A stretch of DNA of 64,000 bases from Datura wrightii (Eukaryota; Streptophyta; Magnoliopsida; Solanales; Solanaceae). Position numbers and translations under genes: made by a program. The DNA lies in assembly GCA_035772735.1 (NCBI GenBank), contig JASDFA010000020.1:14301501-14365500 (forward strand). The letters run 5' to 3'. Shown one piece after another: positions 35,601-47,570 of this stretch. The stretch's first letter is position 1, and each line of letters opens with the position of its first letter. Below the pieces are notes generated by a model. It searched no databases. It was not told the origin of the DNA and saw nothing but the letters and a program-made list of their open reading frames with translations.

Positions 35601-36240
35601 GCCAAAGTCTATTTCCCGCTCAGAAGGGACTTCAAAAAGATCTTCCGAAAATACATTTGGGAATCATTTACAACTGGAACTGAATAAAGAGTTGGGGATT
35701 CGAAACTAGAATCATTGAGCCTAACCAAGTGATAAATGTACCCCTTTGAGATCATTATCCTAGCCTTGAGATAGGAGACAAACTGACCCTTAGGCACTGA
35801 AGTACTATCCTTCCACTCTAGGACTGGTTCCTTAGAAAACTAGAACTTAACCATTCTAAATCTGCAATCAACGGAGGCATAATAAGAATGTAACTAGTCC
35901 ATGCTAAGAGTAAGGTCAAAATTGATCAATTCCAACTCTACTAGATCAACTGAAGTGACTTTATGTAACACTGTGACCACGCAGTTTCTGTATACCCGAC
36001 TGGCTGCAACTGGCTCACCAATCAGAATAGAGACTGAAAATGGCTCTAAGTGAATTTCTACACTAATATCATACTGGACTGCAATATAAGGAGTCACAAA
36101 AAAAGTATGGCTCCCGGATCTAGTAAAGCATAAACATCTATCTAAAAGAGACGTAATGTACCAGTCACTATGTCATGTGAGTTCTCCTGGTCCTGACGGG
36201 AGGATAGGGAATAGAATCAATTCTAGCCCTGATCCTCACT
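35601..36240 (-). pseudogene. TEK4 protease remnant
   Basis: The minus strand gives FDLTLSMD-stop-LHSYYASVDC (near 35890-35910), LEWKDSTSVPKGQFVSYLKA and MISKGYIYHLVRLND. Upstream, YRNCVVTVLHKVTSVDLVEL and SVEIHLEPFSVSILIGEPVA match the TEK2 protease. The active-site segment near 36110-36135 is frameshifted. Confidence 0.83.
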
Positions 36241-37148
36241 TGTACCTGAGGTAGTACCCTACTGGGCTGAGCAACCTGGCGGAGCTCCTGATGTAGTGAA
36301 CTAGGTCTTCCCCCATCCTACTAACGAGCAATCCCTTAACCTGTGACCAAGCTAGCCACAACCAAAATAGCCCTCCTTGCTCAGACGGCACTCACCGGGA
36401 TGGTTCTTACGACACTTAGGACGTATCCAAAAAGTATGATTGCTGGAGACATGGCTCTAAGACTAGGAGCTTGATGCTCCACCCCCTGATTTTTACGGGG
36501 CCTAAAAGGAGGAGCACTGGCTGAAGAGGGTGCTGGAGGTCTCTATTCCTGCTAAGGGTGATTACCACCGCCTGAACTCTGACGGGAATACTCGAACTGA
36601 CTTGTCCTTGCCCACTTACTTTCCCTTTCCAATTCCATTAGTTTCTCCACCTCTATCTGTTGTGCATGGATGATAAGCCTAGAGATGTCCATCTTGTTGA
36701 TGAACATGGCAGTCCTGCACTCCTTAACCATCAAATCTAAGACCTCATTTACAAATTTGAGCATGCGAGCCCTCGGCTCAGCAACCATTTCTAGAGCATA
36801 CCTCGACAGTTGAGTGAATTTTAATGTGTACTCCTGCACTTTCATGTCATTCTACCTCAAGTTGATGAACTTCGCAGCCTTCACATTTTTTAACTCACAG
36901 GGAAAGAATCTGTCCAGGAACACAGTCACAAACTTGTCCCACTCCACTAGACCTGCCCCATCCCGCCTTTCCTCCTTCCACTACTTATACCATATATGAG
37001 CCACTTCTTTCAATTGATAAGCAGCCAAATCTGCACTTTTGATAGAGGTAACACCCATGATTTGGGTAATCTTTTGAACCTCATCAATGAACTCATGCGG
37101 GTCATCATCTACCTTAGACCCATGAATTGCTGGGGGATTCAGCCGAGT
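36241..37148 (-). pseudogene. TEK4 gag C-terminal portion
   Basis: Minus-strand pieces include MKVQEYTLKFTQLSRYALEM, VAEPRARMLKFVNEVLDLMV and KECRTAMFINKMDISRLIIH (36845-36552). They continue from FVTVFLDRFFPCEL in the preceding part. A zinc-knuckle region at about 36340-36430 is frameshifted. The N-terminal continuation lies across TEK5 at 58646-58871. Confidence 0.85.
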
Positions 37149-38112
37149 TGTAATACCCCAAAAATTTCCTAAAACTAGGTTCGAGATGTGGAAATGAGAC
37201 TAGCAGAAGAATCTATATATTTCTCTCAAAATGATTCATTGAATAAGTAGTAGGTTGGACTAAAAGGTCGTGGTTGGAGTTGTGATGAGGAGATGAGTGG
37301 AAGGTTCTAGAACAACGAGCCAAGGTACGACTCATTGATTGATGCGATGACTCATTGTCATGAGTCATGGTCAGTAGCTGCAAAGAAAGGTTTGGTGTAA
37401 CGATTCATGGTATGACTCATAAGTGGTTGTAACGGGCCATCGAGAGGATTCATTGTTCGCACCTGCAAAATAAGGAAGACATACCACGATTGACAGTATG
37501 ATTCGTTATTAGGAATAATATCGTGATAAGGGTCATGGTTTGAAAATTCTGTGTAGGTTGTATTGTCATGATTGGTGTTATGACCCATGGTATGAAACCA
37601 CAAGTTGTGGTTTGTGACCATGGGAAAGTGCAGAGAAAGAGAGAGTTGAGACTCAGTGGCTTCGGGTGACCTCACAACCCGAGGTGATATGTAACGACTC
37701 GTCATGGGTGCCCGTGGTATGACCTTTAGGAACCATTCCTACAACCAGTGATGACGACAAGAGGTGACGGGTCGTCATTTCATGGTATGACTCGTGGTAA
37801 GGGTCGTGACGAATAGCAAGGTATAGTTTCCAGAATTTTCATTAAGGGTATTTTCATAAATCCCAAGTTTTAGGGTCCTAAACTACGTCATTTTAAACAT
37901 GGAAAAGAGTGTATTAAGTGCATTATTCACCCTAAGTAACTCATTATCCTCCTAACACTCTCAATTGAAGAATCAATTCTCTCAAGGCTCTTGAAAAATG
38001 TCCTAGAATTCTTCCTCAAGTTTCTTTTAGAATTAAGGGGGGTTTCAAATTCAGTTGGAGATTGATCAATTCAAGTATGCGGTCTATCAATGAGGGTTTC
38101 TTCAAACCTCAT
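37149..38112 (+). repeat. TEK5 5' LTR, first segment
   Basis: From TGTAATACCCCAAAAATT to the TEK6 target copy ctcat (38108-38112). The motif array (37310-37820) is rich in ATGACTCAT, CATGAGTCATGG and ACGACTCGT. It continues at 47571 and matches the 3' LTR at 56262 onward. Confidence 0.92.
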
Positions 38113-38368
38113 TGTTATACCCCATAAGTTCCTGTTGTATAACCGATGCGTGCGTTATGTATGTTGAGAGTTTTTGGATGCGACACTACAGAAAAGGGCT
38201 CAGAATGAGTATATGAGCACAGTACTGAGCGAGCAAGAGGACAGAGCCAGAGGCTAGGCGCACTGGGAGCCACGCCGCATTGCCAGCCCAACTCTATAGC
38301 CGACGCGTCACACCCCTCGCCTGGCGCGATGGGAGACGCGCCGCGCGCCCTTGCCACTGCCCATATAT

Positions 38369-38430
38369 ATGTGTGTGTGTGTATGTATGTATGTATGCAT
38401 GTATGTGTATATGTGTGTGTGTTTTAGGTG
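38369..38430. repeat. TG/TATG microsatellite
   Basis: GTGTGTGTGTGTATGTATGT and similar follow the GC-rich block of the TEK6 5' LTR. The 3' LTR has only a short TATATATATT here (about 44565-44574), so this is a post-insertion expansion or contraction. Confidence 0.9.
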
Positions 38431-41117
38431 ATGGTTCAAGATATAAAACATTTCGCTCAAATCATAACTCGACCCTACAAAATATTCTCTCAACTTTTCA
38501 TTTGTTTCTCACCGATTTATGCCGTTAAATTCCGTCCAAATGTAAATTCATCTTGGATAATGAGTTCCAGACCTACGAGGATCGTCCCTGCGGAGTTATT
38601 TCTTGGAAATTCGCTCAGAGCACCGGAACCCCGCTGAGTAATAGTTGCAGAAATCACTTCTAATTGAGTCCTAAGCAGCTACAAGTGATAGTTAAGCATT
38701 TCTACCTTCTAAACTCTAGGGAACTTGTGAGTTTTTGGCCGAGTTGAATGAAGTTAAGTTATAGTTAATACTATCAAAAGATATCGTTGTTTGTCGATTC
38801 CTACTACTAAAATAGCCTTATTCTCTCAGTGTAAAGACTGCAATTGAGTGGAATTACCCACTCCAGCTTGGCATTATTGGGTGAACAAGAATCGGCATTC
38901 AAGTTATGTTAAGGCTAACCTCTTTGGCAAGTTATTCTCGTTGTATAGTTGATACTACCTATACTTTTGTAAGTAAGTTGAATGTACGTATGTTGTGATT
39001 AGATGCTACCAGTATATAATGGCTAAATATGTTGTGGTTAGCTACTGCAAGACAAAGTAAGATTGCATCATAGTATCCCTCACCGGAAAAGGGTATATTA
39101 AGTGTTTACTAATTCTAGGAGCGTCATAGCGACTCCCCTGTTCTTTTGTTCATAATATTAGTGAAATTTTGATGTCTTACTATTGTGCCAAGGCCTCAGA
39201 AACATATGGGTAGCTATGAGGCCTAATTTGGTAAGCTGGATAGCATAGGGCGCAGCAGGGCGGTACAACTTTCAGTTGACGCCTATATAGACAGTAAAGC
39301 TCGCCCACAGGACATTAGCATATATTGACTCTGCATGGGCTAGAATCTCATTAGGGTGGTCTTATCTTTGAGTTGATGGCATCAGGGATTCCTAATGAAC
39401 TGAGTGATAGCTTGCCATACGATTGGGTATTATCAGTGATTGTTAGCCTTAATCGACTTAATGCTTGTCATATAGGTCGCTCGGGAAACCACCCCAGTTG
39501 TTACAAGCTTGGTAAACTAGGTGATACCTTAAGGAGGGAAACCTTGTTAGTAGTTTTATATGGGGCCAACGCCCCAGGCTACTCTTATAGATCCTAGGTA
39601 TATGTTGCTGCAAAGGGCTAGGTTCAGATACACCTGCCTACGAGGCTATGAATCGCCTAGAGGAGCCATATGAAATCTAGGCAGAGTAAGTTCATATCTA
39701 GGGCACTAGAACCATAGTATTACAACAGTACCTTCAGGCTAAGAATTATAGTAAGCTTCCCGTGGGAAGTTAGGGCTGACTACTCAGAAGCATGTCTGAT
39801 TAGTAGTAGCTCTACAGTCATTCTAAGCGAAAGAACTAAATAGTCGGTCGTATATATACAACCTTGTTGTTCGCTTATGAACTACCATTGTCCTAGTATT
39901 CCTTTAAGAGACGCTCAATACACTCCAAACCTTGCCCTATTCTGCCTAGGCCATCAGAGTTTTCAAACGTTGCCAGGACCCCCAAGTCAGGTGTAGGCAC
40001 CTAAGGCATACTTGTTGGCAGCTATATAGACTGATTTAGTGGCGAGTAGTGGTTGCGTTAGGCCTAAGGGGCTAGCTACGCCTTTTTAGGGGCAAGATTA
40101 ATACTAAGGTATAGCATTTAGGGTTGGGATTGACCCAACCTAGAATAGCCTTCTATTGACCAACTTCAGGGTTGCTAACTGTGTCATCGCCTACAAGGCT
40201 ATAGATCGCTCAAAGGAGTTATATGATGTCGGTTAGAGGAGCTATGTGATGTTTGAAAGGACTATATGCAGTCCTACAAGTCCGTACTAAAGTCCATCCA
40301 TGTATGGACCTCTTTTTATGCCATATCGGTATTAATGACTCTCTATCGAGCCTTGTGTGCCTAGGGTGCAATCACAGGAGCCTAAAGGGCTCGAGTACAA
40401 TTACAGGAGCTCGGCGGGCTCAGTTGCAGAACAAGAGGTAATGTAGATTGGCTATAGTTATATAGAATCATAATGATCTTGTTTGGGGTATATAGATTGA
40501 ATTGTACCTGTCAGGGCTTATGGGGGCCCCGGTAGGTTATTTTTGTGTTGCTTGCACCTTCCAGGCTCCAGATTAGATTCTTGTTTGTATACTTTCTTGC
40601 TAGATATAGCTTATGAATGTATAGTCATACAGCTTCAGCTCTTACTTGTGTAGTGGTTTATTAGATGCAGGTTATGGATAAAAAAAGCTTACAGGTTAAG
40701 TTCTGCCCTTGTGGCTGATTACTTTCATTTTTTTTATCAGCTTCTATTCAGCTTTTATTACTGTCTTACATATTCGGTACATATTGTACTGATGCCCACG
40801 CATGGGGCACTGCATACTTGCCTGCAGGGTTAGATAGATAGGTTTTGAGATCTCCTAGCAGCTATTCAGAGTCAGCAGATTGGCCAGCTCCTTTCATTCA
40901 GAGTTTTCAGGTTGTAGAGGTTACATGTCTTTTATTATTTAGTATTTGGGTAGGTCAAGGTCCTGTTCCGACCAATATTTTTATTCTTAGAGACTTGCAG
41001 ACTACAGACTTTAGTTAGTCGTTCGTGTTGGCCGTGTGGGGCCTATATGTGTTATGTTTTGTATGTTGGTAGTGTGGGGTCTAGTATAGCTTTCAATTAG
41101 TAGCTTTGTCGGTTGTA

Positions 41118-41119
<2 letters not shown>

Positions 41120-41167
<48 letters not shown>
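41120..41167. repeat. (TA)n microsatellite, about 24 repeats
   Basis: A pure TA run in the TEK6 5' LTR. The equivalent place in the 3' LTR (about 47246-47284) is shorter and mixed TA/TG, and SOLO2 has a TA run at 51970-51997. Confidence 0.95.
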
Positions 41168-41170
<3 letters not shown>

Positions 41171-41451
41171 TGCCTACTTTTCCTTCAGTTATGCTAGATA
41201 GCATAGTGTTCTTGTCGGTCCGCATAGGATCCCTTTACTATTATGTTTGCTGGGTTAGCTGCTTTCTTTTACAGGTTGTTATGTGGCCTTGTCAGCTCGA
41301 GGTTATGTTTGCAGCCGAGATGTAGCTGACTGTATTCTTGATTTTGAGTTGTTGGCAAGCACCAGAGATGCAGATGCCCATCCAGGTCAGCCCAGGTCCA
41401 AGTGTTGCATTAGGTGCCAATCACGCCTCCCAAGGTGGGGCTTGACAAACT

Positions 41452-41463
41452 TGGTATCAAAGC
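41452..41463 (+). other. Primer-binding site of TEK6, one mismatch
   Basis: TGGTATCAAAGC, four bases after the LTR. One G-to-A change from TGGTATCAGAGC. Confidence 0.88.
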
Positions 41464-42870
41464 AACGCCATATCTTTAGGAAATCTGCAAGTCGTGTCTA
41501 GCAGGAGTCTTATTTTTAAATGTGTTGTGCACCATATTTTATAAGTAGGAGGCTACGAGGCATGATAGTATGGTTATCCCTCCTTCTTCTCGAATCGTGC
41601 TATAGAGCCGAATTGTATAGGGTTGAGTCCTTAAGTTTTTATTGTTATGTTTGTCTATAATAATGTTTAATATGAGACAGACTATAGCCAGCCACAAGTT
41701 AGATACAGCAGCAGGAGAGGGTACCAATGAGGTGCAACTGTTGGGGGACAACCCAGCTTAAGGGTGAAAGCAAACGTCTTTTTAATCTCCCTAGCATCCT
41801 CCCAGGGCACTAGGAACCTTATACAGTAACTGACATGCCAGTACCATTCCCAGCCATTCCTACACCCTGGGATCAGGAGGTCAAGAGTGTAATATATATA
41901 AGTTGGCTTACTTAGTAGATACTCAGAATTACAAAGGAATGATAGTTAATGTTGGATTACCTGAAAGGTACGAAAGATTGGGAACTTTCGGGATTCTTAC
42001 CTCCAACCCTTCGGAGTTTGTAAAGTTTCATACCTCAACCCCACCGTAGTATGATATGGTTATTTTTTGCCTCTTATATTTTTTCAATATAACAGAGAGC
42101 GTAAGTATTGACGCTACGTTGTTAAGAGTAATTAGTAAAGGAGGGCTATACCTGTTGATTCTTGGGGGTGTCACAAAAGAGTGCTCAGGACCCCTAGTAC
42201 TTAGATAAGCCACCTATACCTTTATTAAAGAAAAATCAAGAAGGCAGTTAAGATTGCTAGCAGCAGCCAAGTATGTGTGAGAGTCTGTAAGCAATGGATT
42301 CCTAGCAATAGCAAAGTTCAGGTCAAAAATAGACTAATCCTACCACAGTATGTTGATGGCGGTAGTGAATACTTGGAGCATTATGACTATGGCCCCTAGT
42401 TTGTTGTTAAAGAACAGAGAAGTTATAGAATGGGAACTGACCCGAGTGTGGGTCAGGATGATATAGGAGAGTAGACTAGGCTAGTAGTATCCTTGCCAGT
42501 ATGATGCATGGGGAATGAACCCCGAATTTCATCCTATAGAGTAAGGGTCAGACATGAACATTTAGCTCTAGAGGAGAACAGGACCACCTCTAGGTTGCAG
42601 CGGGCTGGTAGAGCTTGGAATCACTACTGAATGTCAAGAAATAAGAACCATGTTGATTATTAAAGGACAGTGAGATGGTAACCTAAGATACTGTAACGTC
42701 ACCTCTAGTTGTGGAGGCGAAGGAGTGACGGTACGAAGCCCCTAGCCTAGTGCAGCCAGAGACAAAGCCAGCAGAAGGGGTCATCGGCCTTCGAGATAGT
42801 AAGGGATGGAGTCTTTAGACCCAGAGGTCAACTCTGAGTCCCAATGTGTCAAGGCTTCGTTAGTAGACTA
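41464..42870 (+). other. TEK6 interior, left part, no recognisable domain
   Basis: This is where gag should be. A weak gag-like stretch (about 41930-42000: YKGMIVNVGLPERYERLG) is possible but not secure. Many stops occur in all frames, and I cannot identify protease, RT or RNase H. Confidence 0.5.
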
Positions 42871-44000
42871 TAGAAAAGGTACACCATGTCCATTATTCCC
42901 TCCACCCGGATTTGACAAAAACGTATCAAGTTATAAAAGAGATATCCTGAGGACATGGGAAGAAGAAAGATATGGTTGAGTTGTAGCGCAGGGCTCCAAT
43001 TGCTAGCAGGGAAAGGCTAGATATCAGAAACCGGGCAAGTTAATTTAGGAGATAGTCGTGCCTGCGTGGAAGTTGAAGGTAGTCAGTACAAATATAGCTA
43101 TAGGTTTACCTTGTACTAGGTGTAAATTTGATCCTACTCGGGTCATTGTTGAAGGGCTAATGAGATCAACTCATTTCTTTCCAGTCAGAATTATGTTTTA
43201 TCTAAAGATTACGGTGAGTTGAATACTAAAGAAATAGTCCAGCTATATAATGTCCCAGTGTCTATCAAATTCTAACAAAGAGGCGCAACTCACAGTTAGA
43301 TTTTGGAAAGGGTGTTAGAACAGATTGGGACGCAAGTTAATTAGAGTACAACTTCTCATCCCTAGATAAAAGGTCAAGCAGAGTACACGATTTAGACACT
43401 CGAAGATATGTTGCGGGTGGAAATGTAGGTCCCCTATATGATGTCCTGAAGTAGGTAATTCAGGATTAATTGAACCTGGCATAATACATCAATCAAAAAG
43501 AAAAAGTTAAACTCATTAGGGAGTATTTACTGACAACTTAGAATCATCAAAAGTCCCATTCCAACTTACGGTGTAGGGAGTTAGAAGTTGATACGAAGAC
43601 CAATTATCCTTAAAACTTTCACCAAAGAAGGTCGTTATGAGGCTTGACAAGAAGGGAAAGCCCAACCCTAGATTCACTAGGGCCATACCGGATCCTTCGG
43701 AAGATCGACCAAGTAGCCTGTGAGATAGAGTTTCCTTCGGGTCTAGGATTTGTTCATCAATGTTATGCAAACGTATAGGAGACCTTTTATCGGGTTGACC
43801 TAGTTAAGGATGCTCCGGTTATAGAAGAGTCATCCCACACGGAGATTCCAACAGTTAAACTAGATTGTCGGGTCCATAAGGGCTATCTTGAGAACCAAAG
43901 ATGTAGCCTAGTAAAGTCTTATGAAGGAACAGAAGGCAGAAGAAGTTGATTAGGAAGCTGAGGATGACATATGATCTAGATATCTTCAATTATTTCAGGC
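42871..44000 (+). pseudogene. TEK6 integrase and chromodomain remnant
   Basis: Very decayed but collinear with TEK2 integrase. Near 43068-43185, WKLKVVSTNIAIGLPCTRCK and then MRSTHFFPVR mirror WEKVNTDFITGLPRTR and SAHFLPVK, with the first catalytic Asp replaced by Asn. Near 43280, EAQLTVRFWKG mirrors GTQFTSHFWK. Near 43555, SHSNLRCRELEVD mirrors SYADVRRRELEF. A chromodomain-like tail LDCRVHKGYLENQRCSLVKS lies near 43860-43920. Stops and frameshifts are frequent. Confidence 0.72.
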
Positions 44001-44278
44001 TCTATAATGATAAAAAACAGACTCAGACAATTTCAGTGGAGGCACGATAATTTTCAGGTGTTGTATAGTGCCCTTGTTGCTATTATTATCAGTACTGATT
44101 AGTTGTTCGCTTTTATGTAATGGAGTTATGTGGTGTCATTGCTTGTAGCGTCCTGTGAGATGCCTATATTGGACTTTTCTACATTTCAGTTTTTCGGATA
44201 GTCCATATTACAGAGGAGACTCTGCTGAAATTTTTCCAGCAGTAGTTAAAGAAGTTGAGTCTCTTAAGTTTAAGACTG

Positions 44279-44312
44279 CATTCGAGGATGAATGTTCCTA
44301 AGGGAGGGATAA
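44279..44312 (+). other. Palindrome and polypurine tract of TEK6
   Basis: CATTCGAGGATGAATG (44279-44294) and AAGGGAGGGATAA (44300-44312) precede the 3' LTR start TGTTACACC. Confidence 0.88.
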
Positions 44313-47300
44313 TGTTACACCTCGTAAGTTTCTATTATTTAACCGATACATGCATCATAAGTTGAGAGTTTTGGGATGCGACACATACAAAAAAGGGCTT
44401 GGGGGATGAGTATATGAACACAATACTGAGCAAGAAGGAGGCTGGGGCCAGAGGCTAGGCGCACTGGGTGCAGTGTCGTGCTGCCAGCCCAGCGCTATGG
44501 CCGGTGCATCACGCCCCTGGCCTGGAGTGATGGGCGATGCGCCACGCCCCCTTTCCACCACCCCTTATATATATTAATGGTTCAAGTCATAAAACATTTC
44601 CCTCAAATTAGAACTCGACCCTATGAAATATGCTCTCAACTTTTCATCTGTTTCTCGCTGATTTATGCCGTTAAACTCCATCCAAATGCAAATTCGTCTT
44701 GGATAACAAGTTTCAGGCCTACGAGTAACGTCCCTGCAGAGTTATTTCTTGGAAATTCACTCGGAGTATCAGAACCCCACAAAGTAAAAGTTGAAAAAAT
44801 CACTTCTAATTGAGTCCTAAGCGGCTACAAGTGATAGCTAAGCATTTCTACCTTCTAAACTCTCGAAAATTTGTGAGTTTTCGGCTGAATTGAATGAAGT
44901 TGAGTTATAGTTAATATTGTTGAAAGATATCATTGTTTGTCGATTCCTACTATTGAAATAGTCTTATTCTCTCAGCGTAAAGGTTGCAATTGAGTCGAAT
45001 TACCGGTTCCAGGTTGGCATTGTTGGGTGAACGAGAATCGACATTTGAGGTATGTTAAGGCTAACCTCTTTGGCAAGTTATTCTCATCATATAGTTGATA
45101 CGACCTATAATTTTGTAAGTAAGTTAAATGTACGTATATTGGGATTAGCTGCTACCAGTATATAATGGCTAAATCTGTTGTGGTTAGCTGCTGCAAGATA
45201 AACTAAGATTGCATCATAGTATCCTTCGTTGGGAAAGGGTATATTAAGTGTGAGTAATGCTAGGAGCGTCATAGAGACTCCCCTATTCTTTTGTTAGTAG
45301 AATTAGTGAGATTTTGACATCTTACTGTTGTGCCAAGGCCTTAGAATCTTGTGGGTAATTGTGGGGCCTAACTTGGTAAGCTGGACAACATAGGGCGCAG
45401 CTGGGCAGTACAACTTTCAGTCGCCACCTATATAGATAGTAAAGCTTGCCCATAGGCAATTGGCCTATCTTGACGCTGCGTGGGCCAGAATCTTTTTAGG
45501 GTGGTCTTATATTCGAGTTAATGGCACCAGGGATGCCTAACGAACTAAGCGATAGCTTGCCATACGATTGGCTACTGTCAGTGACCGTTAATCTAAGCCA
45601 ATTTAGTGCTTGTCATATAGGTCATTCAAGAAACCACCCTAGTTGTTACAAGCCTAGTAAACTAGTTGATACCCTAAAGAGGGAAACCTTGTTAATAGTT
45701 AGACATGAGGCAAACGCCCCAGGCTACTCTTATAGATGCCCAGGTACATGTTGCAGCAAAGGTCTAGGTTCAGATATACCTGCCTATGAGGCTATGAATC
45801 GCCCAGAGGAGCCATATGAAATATGGCCACACCAAGTTAATGTCTAGGGGACTAACCATAGTATTATAGCAGTACCTTCAGGCTAAGAATTACAGTAAGC
45901 TGTCCATGGGAAGTTAGGACTGACTACTCAGGAGCATGTCCGATTAGTAGCAGCCCTACCATAAGTAGTCGGTCTCATAAGACCTTGATATTCGCTTATT
46001 AACTACCATTGTCCAAGTATGTCCTTCAAAGTATCGCTCAGGCCGCTCCGGACCTCGCCATATTCTTCCTAGGTCGTCGGAGTTTTTAAACATTGCCAGG
46101 ACCTACGGGTCAGGTGTTGGCAGCTAGGGAGTGCCTGTTGACAACTATATAGACTTCTTTAGGGGCGAGTAGCGATTGCATTAGGCCTAAGGGGATAGGT
46201 AGGCCTTTTGAGTAACTAGATTGAGACTAAGGTATATCATTTCGGTTGGGATTAACTCCACCTAGAATATCCTTTCATTGACCAACTTCAGGGTTGTTAA
46301 CTGTGTCATCGCCTACAGGGATATAGATTGCTCAGAGGAGCTATATGATGTCACTCAAAAGATCTATGCGATGTTTGAAAGGACTATATTCAAGCCTACA
46401 AGGAAGTACTAAAGTCCCTCCATGTATGGACCTCTTTTAATGTCGTATCGGCATTACTGACCCTCTGTCGAGCCTTGTGTACCCAGGGTGTAGTCACAAG
46501 AACCTAGAGGGCTTAGACACAGTTACAGGAGCCCAGCAGGCCCAGTTGTAGACCTAGAGGGCAGGTAGGTTAGCTATAGTTACATAGAATCATAATGACC
46601 TTGTTAGGGGTATATAGATTGAACTGTACCTGACAGGGCTTATGGGGGCCCCGGTAGGTTATTTCTGTGTTGCTTGCACCATTCAGGCTTATAGGGGCTA
46701 GGTTAGGTTCTTGTTTGTATACTTTTTTGCTAGATATAGCTTATGAATGTATAGTCATGCAGCTTCAGCTTTTACTTATGTAGTGGTTTACTAGATGCAG
46801 GTTATGGATAAAAAAGCTTACAGGTTAACTTCTTCCCTTATCGCTGATTACTTTCAATTCTTTATTAGCTTCTATTCATATTTTATTACTACCTTACATA
46901 TTCGGTACATATTGTACTGATGCCCACGCATGGGGCGTTGCATACTTTCCTGAAGGGTCAGACAAATAGGTTTTGGGATCTCCTAGCAACTATTCAGAGT
47001 CAGCAGATTGGCTAGCTCCTTTCATGCAGAGTTTTCAGGTTGTAGAACTTACCTGTCTTCTATTTTTTAGTATTTGGGTAGGCCAGGGCCCTATCCTGAT
47101 CAATATTTTCACTTTTAGAGGCTTACAAACTATAATCTTATGTTAGTTGTCTGTGTTGGTCGTGTGGGGCCTATATATATTCAGTTCTACATGTTGGCCG
47201 TGTGGGATCTAGTATAGATTTCAGTTAGTAGCCTTGTCTACTGTAGTATATATACATATATATATATATGTGTGTGTGTGTGTGACTACCTGCTTTTCAT

Positions 47301-47565
47301 TCAGTTATGACAAGATAGCATGGTGGTCTTGTCGGCCTGCATAGGATCCCTTTATTATTTTGTTTGTTGCGTAAGCTGCATTCTTTTATAGGTTTGTTAT
47401 GTGGCATTGTTAGCCCGAGGCAGTGTTTACATTCGAGATATAGCTGGATTTTTTATTGATTTTGAGTTGTTGGCAAGCACTAGAGATGCATATGCCCAGC
47501 CAGGTTAGCCCAAGTCCCAGCGAGGCATTAGGTTCCAGTCACGCCTCCCAAGGTAGGGCGTGACA
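44313..47565 (+). repeat. TEK6 3' LTR (3253 bp)
   Basis: It starts TGTTACACCTCGTAAG and ends AGGTAGGGCGTGACA. It aligns by eye with 38113-41447 over its length, with many substitutions and loss of the long TG/TATG block. Confidence 0.92.
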
Positions 47566-47570
47566 CTCAT

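Larger units (their letters stand above)
38113..41447 (+). repeat. TEK6 5' LTR (3335 bp)
   Basis: It starts TGTTATACCCCATAAG and ends GGGGCTTGACA. It has a CpG-rich U3 block (about 38230-38360: CGACGCGTCAC, GACGCGCCGCGCGCC), followed by a (TG)n/(TATG)n microsatellite at 38369-38430 and a pure (TA)n run at 41120-41167. The block AGGCGTGATTGG-like end is shared with SOLO2 and TEK7. Confidence 0.92.
38113..47565 (+). mobile_element. TEK6: 9.45 kb element inside the TEK5 5' LTR
   Basis: LTRs at 38113-41447 and 44313-47565, primer site, polypurine tract, and a perfect target duplication ctcat (38108-38112 and 47566-47570). The uninterrupted site AACCTCATGTCCTTCTTCAA is preserved in the TEK5 3' LTR at 57179-57198. 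The interior is only 2.87 kb, with a decayed integrase and chromodomain and no RT. The LTRs differ from each other at many positions, so the insertion is old and TEK5 is older still. Confidence 0.93.

Noticed and set aside
38230..38360. CpG-rich block as a host promoter island
   Set aside because: It sits inside the TEK6 5' LTR and is repeated in decayed form in the 3' LTR. No host gene follows.
41120..41167. (TA)n run as a centromeric or matrix-attachment element
   Set aside because: It is a simple microsatellite whose equivalent differs in the partner LTR.
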